A DNA stretch of 64,000 nt from Motacilla alba alba (taxonomy: Eukaryota > Chordata > Aves > Passeriformes > Motacillidae). This document shows positions 55,061 to 64,000 of the stretch, piece after piece (the stretch's first letter is position 1; each line of letters opens with the position of its first letter). The position numbers and the translations under genes were made by a program. Below the pieces are notes generated by a model, which was not told the origin of the DNA, did not search any database, and worked only from the letters and a program-made list of their open reading frames with translations. The stretch lies in NCBI RefSeq assembly GCF_015832195.1, contig NC_052028.1, forward strand, positions 4,321,501-4,385,500, written 5' to 3'.

Positions 55061-55092
55061 TGTCACCCAGGTGTCACCCAGGTGTCACCCAG
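55061..55092. repeat. Three tandem copies of an 11-bp unit (GTGTCACCCAG)
   Basis: TGTCACCCAG recurs at 55061, 55072 and 55083 with a single G between copies. It is a short simple tandem repeat at the left shoulder of the intergenic GC-rich region, with no assigned function. Confidence 0.85.
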
Positions 55093-55429
55093 CCCTCAGG
55101 AGCGGCCGTGGGGCTGGCCCTGAGCTCCTCAGCAGAGGCAGAGGCAGGTCTGCCCTCAGCTGCCAGCCCTGGCCCTGCGGATGGGAATGAGGAACGGGGC
55201 CAGACAGTCACCCCTTGTTATAAAAGTTTAAAGATAATGGTTAATAAATTTCCGTCAACCTGTCACGGAGATCAAGCCTGGCAGAAAAATGAATTGGTTT
55301 GGTATATATTGCTTTTATCACCGGCTCATTATTTGCTCAGAAGTCAGGGAGAACTCCTCCCACCAGCGGGATTGTCCTGGTCACACGTCAGCTCCCGAGC
55401 CTCCACCTTTCTGTCCTGGAATGAGAACT

Positions 55430-56180
55430 TTGGCATTCCTGCCAGCATGCCGTGTGGCTGCCCGAGCCAGCGTCCCGTGGCACCGGGCGGGACAGGGACA
55501 GGGACAGCGGGACGCGCTCAGGGCACGGAGCCCATCGCTGCCGGCGGGACAAGCGCCCTTCGCTGCGGGCGGGAAGGGAACTCCTGCTCGGGGGCAGCTT
55601 GCGACAGAAATGTGCCCATGGGACAGACGCTGGTGACGCAGCCTGAGCTGCACAGACGCCCCGGTGCCACCGCGGTGTCCCCAAAGCCAGCGGGGATGGA
55701 CGCGCGGAGCGGAGCGGCCGCGGGGCCCCGCCGTGCGCCGGAGCCGGGCGGGCGGGCAGGACGCGGCTCTGCCCGCTCGGATCGCGCCGCTGACCCGACC
55801 GATGGGGCTGTGCCGCGGAGCGAGGCTCGCCTCACGCCGCGGGGGCAGCGCCCTGCAGCCGGGATCCACCGCGCAGCTCCCGGCAGGGCGAGGAGCAGCG
55901 GGCTGGGGCAGGGCTGTGGCACCGCCGGGCCGAGGGACAGGGGCCATCGTCCCCCTGTGCGGGAAGCGGCCGGGCGAGGGACACCGGGCTGTTCCTGCTG
56001 CCTGGCAATCTGTCCAGCCGCACGTCTGCAGCTGCCGAGGGCGGGGCACAGCGTCCTGCCCTCCCCGGGGTGCCTTGGGGGTCGGTGGAGCAGGGTCAGT
56101 TCCAGGACCAACAAAAGGAACGTGGACATCCCTGTGACCTCCGGGGACGCAGCCCGGAGAGCCGAGGGAGCCGGCGGATG
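55430..56180. promoter_or_regulatory. Intergenic CpG-rich block
   Basis: CpG dinucleotides are dense from about 55430 to about 56180, including GCGGAGCGGAGCGGCCGCGG and GCCGCGGAGCGAGGC. It lies between the 3' end of TENM2 and the promoter of WWC1 and belongs to no coding exon I can recognise. Long open frames on both strands reflect lack of stop codons in GC-rich DNA, not a gene. It may be the promoter of an unannotated non-coding transcript or an orphan CpG island with enhancer function. A TATAAAAG word lies about 200 bp to its left (55219-55226). Confidence 0.5.
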
Positions 56181-56244
56181 GCACTGCCAGGCTGCTCCCG
56201 GCTGGCTTGGAAGTGCCATGGCAACTGGGGGAGGCTCGAGGCAG

Positions 56245-56955
56245 AGCAGCTGACAGACCAGAGGGTCCTCTGCCACCCAGGGGCACAGGCTGGAGAACGG
56301 GGCTGATGGGAGCCTCATGAGGACCAGCAAAGGAAGTTCGGAGTCCTGCACCTGGGGAGGAACAACCCCAAGGACAGTAGGAGCTGGAGGCCACCCCGGT
56401 GTAAAGGAGCTGTCCAGAAGAGGACCTGGGGGACAAGGAGTTGATCCTGAGCCAGCACTATGTTCTTGTGGCAGAGAGAGCCAGCAGCAGCTTGGGCTGG
56501 GTTTGCCAGGGCATCACTGAGGGGCTGAGGAGTGATCCCTCCCCTCTGCTGGCATGCTGAGTCTGGTTCTGAGTGAGCAGAGTGTACAAGACAGACATGA
56601 ACGTGCTGGAGAGAGCCCAGCAAAGGGCAGTGAGGTGCTGAAGCGTCAGGAGCATCTGAAACAGGGGGAGGCTGAGGGAACTGAGGCTGTTCAGCCTGGA
56701 GAGGAGGTGGCTCAGGGGTGATCTAATGATTGTGTACCAGTATCTGAAAGAAGGGGTAATGATAAGAGAGCCAGGATTGTCTCAGTGGTGCCCAGTGACA
56801 GGGCAAAGGAAAAAGGCAAAGGAAGAAATACAGAGAGTTTTTGTTAAAGATAAGACATTCTAATTTTGCTGTAAGGCTGACTGAGCACTGAATAGGTTGC
56901 TGTTGCCAACCTTGAAGATCTTAATATCTCAGCTGGACATGCTCTTAAAATGGGA
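56245..56955 (+). mobile_element. CR1-type LINE, about 0.7 kb, plus strand
   Basis: In plus orientation the sequence follows the 3' part of a CR1 reverse-transcriptase ORF. It includes CAGGCTGGAGAACGGGGCTG, GTCCTGCACCTGGGG, a CTGTTCAGCCTGGAGAGGAG word, TCTCAGTGGTGCCCAGTGAC, and then the 3' UTR with GAGCACTGAATAGGTTGC and CAGCTGGACATGCTC. The reading frame is broken by many small changes, so this is an old inactive copy. It lies directly to the right of the intergenic CpG-rich block. Confidence 0.85.
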
Positions 56956-59770
56956 TTGTCCTCACCTGTCCTGGGACACTCTGGGCTTCAAGCCCTCCAG
57001 CAGCCTCCACCCACACCAACCCCTGCTTTTCAATAAGGGCCCTGTGCTAAGTGTGACAACTTTCCTCTCATGTGCTTTGTCCCAAGGTTTTTAATAACCT
57101 GCCTTCTCCACCTGGGCACAGACCAAGGCATTGAGATGGGGATGTTTTCTAAAAAAATCCCTCAGCCTTCACAGGCAAGCAGGAATCTGGTTTTTATCTC
57201 TACAGAGAACTTCTGACAGATAAAAAAATCTGATTTATCAAATAGCGCCTAGTGAGTCAGTAACTGTTGCCAACAACTAAAAATGAGATAGGTGAATTAC
57301 TGATTTATAACACTAATATTTCTTAATATTTTACTTTCATTTATGTGGTGGCTGCAGCTAGTGGAGTTTGAGGACAGAGAGGCATTTGACACAGTCACAA
57401 GGCCTGGGTTTCAGCAGCATAGTCAGCGGTAGAGCCCAGAGTCCTGCTGGCCGATTTTCCTTTTGTATGCAACCACCAAATTAGACTAAAGCCTGCCAAA
57501 AGCTGTCATCTAAAGATGAAAAACTCCTGTAAATACAATTTCTCCAATAGCAATGCTGCTGAGCTGCTGCTGCAGAGCACAGACAGCATTACAGAGCACT
57601 GCCTGCCACCTTTGGTACTCATGATGGCTTAACTGCCACTTCCATTGTAAATCCTATTTGTTAAGGATTTATAAATTGGCTGCATTCATTTGCTTGTCTG
57701 AAAGTTGGCCCACAGTTCTCTCCCGTGGTGTTTTTACCACATTTTGCTTTATTACTTGCTTTTTTTTTTGTCCCCCTCCTTGGCTCAGAAGCAGACTGTA
57801 ACCATTAAATCCTCCTGAGATGCTACCCAAGTATTTTAATGAACAAGGAAATGAGGGGAGGACCAGCCTGGGACTTTAGATGTGTGTTTTGAAGAGTAAC
57901 ACCCCATTCCTCTGCAGGAGGTGTGGGGAAGCCTGGGCAGGGCTGGTGGCACCTGCTGAGCTCCAGGTGAACTGGAGCACATGGGTGGGTGCAGGGCATC
58001 TGCTGGGCACTGCCTCTTGCCCCTGGTGCAAGCCCCACACTCAGCAGGTTGGAAGAGGCTCCTGGGGCTGGTGGTGGAGAAGGCTGGGCAGCCTGCAGAC
58101 CCCAGACTGTGTGTGGGAGAGGCTGGCAGGGTCAATCCCTGCCTTCCCTGCCAAGCTGTTTTCCTGCTGGTCATCTGGCTGCATGCGTGGCTTGGGTACC
58201 TGAGCACACCACACAGGTGCCTCCACCTCTGTGGCTTTGCTTATTTTTGGTGATTGTGGTGGGGAGGCTGAGCTGACGCAGCGAGCTGTCAGTCAGCTGA
58301 GATTAAAATTACCAACTTAACCCCTGAGTGTGATGGGCCCTGCTGTGAGGGTGCTGCAAAGCATTCTGTACCTGTATCTGTGTGACCCAGTCTCAGCTGC
58401 TTGTTAAATGCCACTTGCTCTTCCCAGCAGCTCAGGTAATCACCTGTCAGGTGTTGCTGCTATAGGCACACACAGCTCATGACCACAGCTCCAGTGGTGC
58501 CCAACACTGCTGTGCTGGCTTGGGCAGAAGAACAAAAGGCTTTCTGAACACAGGGGAGGTGGTGCTTTGACACTGGCAATGGTATTTGCCTTCCTAGAGC
58601 TCTTAGTCATGCTCAAATGTTGCTGTGCTCACGGGGAGATGACAGACTTACAGGGGGAGGAAGACAGAATTGTTCTGATACTATTGACCTGACCAAGCAG
58701 TTCCAGCATACAATATATGTCTGTAAATTGGTACCAGCAGCAGCAGAGCCTTCAGAGACAGAACCTGCCCAGTGGAGCCAGGCCCAGGCTCCTTCCCTGC
58801 TTTCTGTCGGCCAAAAGTGGCTCTAAGGCTCTGAGATCTTGCTGCCAATTCAGAGATGTGCAGGGTAAAACACCTTTTGCAGCTGTGTCAGCATCTGCAC
58901 TGTGTTGGATGCTGACTCTTTTCTGTAGCACAGCCCTTGGAACCTGGTGCCACAGAGGTGGAGAAGTCAGTTTGGTTCCAGAGGAGTTACAGGTTTCAAA
59001 TGCAGTGAGTACTGTTTAAACTAAGTAATCCTTGTAAATAAAGAACTTTTATGCTGCAGGCTGTACTGAAAGATGCTGGGAAGGAACTTTTATTGTTGGC
59101 AAAAAAGTTCAGAGGCAGCTCAGAGGCAGGGAGGTCCTGGTACCCATTCGTTACATCTGCCTTAATGTGTAAGGTAAAACCCCCGCTTTGAACTGAGTCA
59201 CAGTTCAAAGGTCACTTGAATTTTTACTGACCTTCACGTGGGGTTCTCATGCAAGACCACCAGATGAACACAGGACAGTACAATTCAGTGACTGAAACCT
59301 TTACCTTTGGAGTTTCTTAGGGCTGTACCCTCGAGGCTGTGTGTTGAACATACTCCCATGTTTGATCATTACTGAGTGCTTCTTTGAGAACTGTTGCGAG
59401 TCTGATGTCAAAGGGGTGAACCTTACAGAAATTACAGCACAAAGCACTTAATGCAAATTATGCAATGGCATTCAATCCTGATGTGGTTTTCTCAGACTCT
59501 TGAACAGGAAATGACCAACAAACATGAAGAGCCTTGGAAGGCAGTGTCATGGTCATGTTGAACCTGGACTACATGAAGATCAGGGACTTGGCTTACAGAG
59601 GTGTTGGCACAGTCCTTTCTATCAGGAAGTTTTTGAGAGGCTGCATTTTCCAAGGGATGGGAGGTGAAAACTGGAAGTGCCAGAGCCAGGCTCCCAGGCA
59701 GGTTTCAGTCTGGCTCTGAGCACTCTCAGAGCCCAGCCCAGTGTGTGCTGTGGTGTCAGCCTGCACTACA
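56956..59770. other. Intergenic stretch right of the CR1 copy
   Basis: No gene was recognised. The sequence is unique and of mixed composition. An AATAAA word near 59036 on the plus strand is not linked to any visible exon. Confidence 0.65.
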
Positions 59771-59777
59771 GGTAGCA

Positions 59778-59938
59778 AAAAAAACCCCAAAACCAAAAAC
59801 AAACAAAAAAAAAACCCACCAAAAAACCCAACAACAACAACAACAACAACAAAAAAAAAAAAACAAAACAAAAAAAAAACCCCAAAAAAAACCCAAAAAA
59901 ACCAAAAAAAAAAAAAAGAAAAAAAGAAAAAAAAAAGC
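59778..59938. repeat. A-rich simple repeat with a (CAA)n core
   Basis: About 160 bp consist almost only of A with scattered C. A perfect run of ACA/CAA triplets lies at about 59830-59851, flanked by A8-A15 tracts split by CCC and a few G. Lysine-rich plus-strand and phenylalanine-rich minus-strand open frames across it are artefacts. It may have grown from a poly-A tail, but no retroposed body was recognised next to it. Confidence 0.9.
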
Positions 59939-62690
59939 CTAAGTGACTCCTTCCCTTTATTCATTCCCATGAGAGTTTTGTGGATGCACTGGTCTGGCCC
60001 AGCTTCAGGAGGAATGTCTGCGTGTGCCTTAATCTGAGAGAACCAACCCCTAAGGAAGGCTGACAGGGCACTGCTGGGGACTGGTGTGGGCAAGGCAGCG
60101 CCAGCAGGCAAAGGCTGGCACCTCTGGATGTCTCGTTGGCAGATCTGCCATCGTGTGGCTGAAGTGCCACGGGTGCCACATGGAGAGGCAGAACAGCCGT
60201 GGGGGTGAGGAGCAGGCTGTGCTGAGACATGTGCTACACCCACAGCCAGTCCACTCTGGGATAAGTCAGGAAACAAAACAAGGAGTTTTTTCCAAGCTGA
60301 AATGCAAAGTTATAAATACCAAATTCCTTCAGTTACAGCAATCCAATAGGAAAAAAAAAAAAAGGAAATATACTCCTAATACTGATTTTCCATCTGGTTT
60401 TAGCATCAAACAGAAGCCTATTCTTGGATTCCTGCTCTCTCTACAAACAAGTCAGCTTGCACTCAGGTGAGCTGGGAGGGCAAACCCATGCTCATGGCAC
60501 TTAGGCTGGCCTGAGCTCGTGCTCTGTGCCTTCCCACAGCCAGGAGGGCTTTCCAGGCCAGGTCCTTTGATGGGTGCCCTTGCTCTGTCCTGGTCACAGC
60601 ACTATTGGGGACACAGACACAATGTCACTGTTAAAACCACCATTTAACTACTCCCTCATAAGAAGAATCCAGTTCACATATCCTGGGCAGTGCTTGAGGT
60701 TAAGCATCTATTCCATATGGAAAAGTGTAGCAAGGAAAAGAGAGGAAAAGCAAGAGTTTTTAGAGGAATGGGAGATACCAGTCTGAGGTGAGGAAAGGGA
60801 AGGTTGTGGAAAGAAAAAGGGAGAAACAGATGCTTCAAGAAATGGGAGACCCACATGGGACCACAAGAGAGCTGGCCATGGCCACACCAGTCCAGTGATC
60901 TCCCTCGTTTGTTAAGTGAAAACTCTTTAGAATGGGCTCTACCAGTCAGCTGTTTTTTTCCAGACATGAGAGAATTTAGCACTTTTGTCATAATTACAAA
61001 AAATACAGCAATTCTTCCAATCTCTTTGGTGCACCACACAAGGTTCCCTAAGTCACTGGACACAGTGCAGTTTACTTGCCAAAAGGACAGGCTGGGTAGT
61101 CCATGTGGATGGGAGTGAGGCTGGGGTCTGTTTGGGAACACGGGGAAAGTGAAGTGGCAGAGCCGAGGGGCAGAGCTGGGAATGACCTTGGTCAGGTCCA
61201 GCACGATGCTAAGCTGGGCCTAAGAGCTGAAGTGTATTGCTGGGGCTTTCCACACGACCTGTGCTGAGCTGCACACTGGCTTTGGAAACTACAGCAGCCC
61301 TGGGGCAGTGATCTCTGGTGAGAATTTAGCACCATCTCCCGAAACTCTGTTTAAGAGCATCCTGACGGTGTGTGTTAGTTGCAAAGGAGATGAGTAGGGA
61401 GTGCATCCCCTGAAATTTGTTACATCTCCTCTGATCATCATTAATATTCAAAGAACGCTTCCCTTTTAGCTTAACTGAGTTCCCTTTTGAAGTAGCAGAA
61501 TCTCCAGTTCTGAAGAGTTCCAGCTTTAGGAGAATGGTAACAGAATGAAAGACACTGGGGACTGTGCAACAGGTTCTCATTTCAACCCTCTCAAACTGCA
61601 AGAAAAATTTTATCCCAAAAAAACGAGCTAAGCAGCTTCCCAGGACAGGGCCAGGTAATCCAGACAAACTGCAATAATGCAGCGTCTCTACTTCATGATT
61701 TCATGGTTTATTCCCCTATTAAAAAAAACCACTCCCTTAAGAGATTTCACTTGTAAAGAACACAATAATGCTGTAACAGCACTCCGAGTCCTTCAGCAAA
61801 GAAAAACACCTGCAGTGATGGACAATCAGACCTTCATCTGAAAATGCAGCCAGACTTCATCTTCAGAGGATGAGTAACAGGGCTGGGGGTGCCCATGGGG
61901 TGCACAGGTAGGTGTACCTCCCACTCAGAGCGGGGTGGCTCTCGTTGGCACAGAAAATTAGCCATGCTTTCTGAGAGCTCCAGGTGCTGCACCACACAGG
62001 CACCGAACTGCTCGGCTTTAAAAATGCCCTGGAGTGAATTTATGCCCATAATCAACTCGAGCATCTCTGTTGCTATCATGAATCATTAAAAACCTCATTT
62101 GCAACCCCAAAAGCAAAACTGTTCTCAAAATTAAGTAGAGCTCCCCAGCTACATCCTTAAATGAGATAAAAGCGGCAGGGCTCTGGGTGATGGATGGCTC
62201 CCTTTTATCATCACCAGGAGTGACTGTTTGCTTAGGAGAGGCTCTTTGATCTTACCTCCCATTTTTAAATGTGGTAGAAATAAGCAATCTCCCAAAGAAG
62301 ACAGATTTCATGGAGACTTCCTGGCTCACAGCACAGCCTTGCATGTTTCACTTAATATTATGTTACTACATTTTCAAACTGTTTAGAGGTTACTTCAGTG
62401 CAATTAAACTAATTCCGGAATTGAAACACAGCAGTTTGAGGGCTGCTAGTTATGAGGTGCAGAGAGGGCATTCCTAAAGCATTTACCAATTTTCTCCTGT
62501 GCCCTAAGCAGATTTTTGGGTGATGTGTGTGAAGGACTTTGCTTACCCAGAGATCAAAGGACCAGCCCCCTGCAGGATCCATTGAACCACAGGAAGTAAT
62601 TTCCACATACAAAATGCTGGGTGCATTAGAAACAGCCAGACAAGAATTGCTTTTACAAGATTTTGCAATGGAAGACAACTAATTCACAGG
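59939..62690. other. Intergenic stretch downstream of TENM2
   Basis: No gene was recognised between the A-rich repeat and the inferred TENM2 polyadenylation site. A run of 13-15 As lies near 60350-60364. Minor purine-rich stretches occur around 60720-60830. Confidence 0.65.
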
Positions 62691-62702
62691 AGTTTTAGAG
62701 AC

Positions 62703-62708
62703 TTTATT
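62703..62708 (-). terminator. TENM2: Candidate TENM2 polyadenylation signal AATAAA
   Basis: The plus strand reads TTTATT here, so AATAAA on the TENM2 strand. It is the first canonical signal after the stop codon, with cleavage expected some 10-30 bases further left. Confidence 0.65.
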
Positions 62709-62860
62709 TATGTATAAACAATTTAAACACTTTGCCATAAATTATCTTTGCCTGTCTCTAGTCTTTGCTTAGCAGCAAATTAAAATTAATATAAAAACTC
62801 AATGAACAATTCATACATGTATATTACAAAAAAGTTCTTGTACCAAAGTTCTTATTAGAC

Positions 62861-62888
62861 TTTTTTTTTCTTTTTTTTTTTTTTTTTT
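62861..62888 (-). repeat. Poly-A tract inside the TENM2 3' UTR
   Basis: On the plus strand nine Ts, one C and eighteen Ts follow in a row. On the TENM2 transcript this is an A18-G-A9 tract about 0.95 kb after the stop. Confidence 0.95.
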
Positions 62889-63813
62889 GTGGTGACCGTA
62901 ATGTGATTGTCTCAGTTTCTCGACCAAACAAACACACTAATAATTTTTAAATCTGAAACAGTGATTGTGCCTTCTGGCTGATGTATGTACAGGGTGATCT
63001 GACGTGGTGCCCATTTGCAATAGTGTAACACAATGCCCACAGCTCTACTGGAACTGATACCAACAAACTACTGAATCTAAACAGACTACACCCTGTAACT
63101 GTGTTATACTGTCCACAATGGAAATCTTCAAAGACAAACAGAGTATGAAATTTATCTGTAGTGATTTATAGCCACCATTTTGAATGTAACTTTACACTCT
63201 GCCCTCTTTGAATAAGTTAAGCTTCAGGCCAGACAAGTGGAGGGTCAGAGTGCAAGTGTGGTTTTGTTACTTTTAAATATATTTTCCTTTCCTATTTCCA
63301 GTGCGCTCTCACTTGCATTTCATTTGTCCTCCATTCGCTACACACAAATCACCCCAAAGTCATGTTTTAAATGCATCTGTATTTTGCTTTAAATGAAAAC
63401 CTCTTGGATATTTATCAAACAAGCAGTCTGAATCATCTGTGTTTCATCAGCTGGTTAGTGAAAGTGGCCCACTTGGATTTCTTAGTTTGCTCACATGTGA
63501 ATGGAGTGAGGTAATACAATACGAGGCCTTCTTTTTGTTTTTCTTTAGACCCAGAACAAGTGGGTAATATTTCAGGGGTACTTTTTAATTTGTACGGTTA
63601 AGAGTTTTCAGTCTGGCTTTAGTCCACTTCAGGATGTGGTTTTTAATCACTTGAACAGTAGCATTTAACTCAAAAAATATGAGCTTTTTTGCCACTTACT
63701 ATCCCAGAGTAGCTCAGCCTAGTGCCCCCATTTAGGTCTTCATCTCCTTAGGAGAGGAGATAACAGTTACGACTACTGATTCATCCGGCAAAGGATGACA
63801 GCAGGTTAATTTG

Positions 63814-64000
<187 letters not shown>

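Larger units (their letters stand above)
62691..63813 (-). other. TENM2: TENM2 3' untranslated region (inferred extent)
   Basis: The stretch follows the TENM2 stop codon on the minus strand and is AT-rich without a long open frame. The first canonical AATAAA signal on this strand lies about 1.1 kb after the stop, so I place the end near 62690. A TGTACATA word (minus strand, 62984-62991) fits the Pumilio consensus TGTANATA. The true end could be earlier, through variant signals such as ATTAAA, or later. Confidence 0.7.

Noticed and set aside
55054..56436. Open frames of 399 (plus), 351 and 277 (minus) codons across the intergenic GC-rich block
   Set aside because: Several frames on both strands are open at once, the composition is low-complexity, no domain is recognisable, and the right end runs into a CR1 copy.
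59593..60276. A 227-codon minus-strand frame with long Phe and Val runs, and Lys-rich plus-strand frames
   Set aside because: The runs are the direct translation of the A-rich simple repeat at 59778-59938; the frames have no other recognisable content.

Overview
This is vertebrate nuclear DNA, most probably from a bird and perhaps a songbird. The evidence is split genes with GT-AG introns, CpG islands, and four CR1-type LINE copies of the avian kind. No bacterial or plasmid features are present: no operons, CRISPR arrays, insertion sequences or rRNA/tRNA genes that I can support.

The window is dominated by the 5' half of one gene, WWC1 (KIBRA), on the minus strand. Eleven coding exons were placed by reading the reverse complement, joining reading phases across GT-AG boundaries, and comparing with the known vertebrate KIBRA protein. 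The start codon is at 50053-50051. Exons follow leftward at 49935-50053, 19942-20051, 14864-15067, 13145-13221, 12155-12234, 11124-11253, 10629-10775, 9526-9599, 4167-4409, 2629-2718 and 1-339; the last runs off the left edge. Together they encode about 537 residues: two WW domains, the coiled-coil region, the Ser-rich linker and the start of the stretch before the C2 domain. The C2 and aPKC-binding parts lie outside the window. Intron 1 is about 29.9 kb, the others 0.35-5.1 kb.

Exon 1 sits in a CpG island (about 49480-51080) that is the probable promoter. A second CpG-rich block lies inside intron 1 (about 32690-33260), and a third lies in the intergenic region (about 55430-56180). The roughly 12.6 kb upstream of WWC1 also holds a G-rich minisatellite with a 9-bp period (51831-52190), two CR1 copies and an A-rich simple repeat.

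At the right edge, also on the minus strand, is the last coding piece and 3' UTR of a teneurin, called TENM2 from its C-terminus and from the conserved TENM2-WWC1 neighbourhood. The two genes are head-to-tail: TENM2 ends near 62690 and WWC1 transcription begins near 50 kb. WWC1 is a cytoplasmic scaffold of the Hippo pathway and of synaptic plasticity. TENM2 is a synaptic adhesion protein. Being neighbours does not show joint function.

I found no convincing undescribed system. The points most worth a second look are the potential G-quadruplex minisatellite upstream of WWC1, the two orphan CpG islands, and a small Leu-Glu-Gln duplication in WWC1 exon 11. Most long open frames here are by-products of GC-rich or repetitive sequence.
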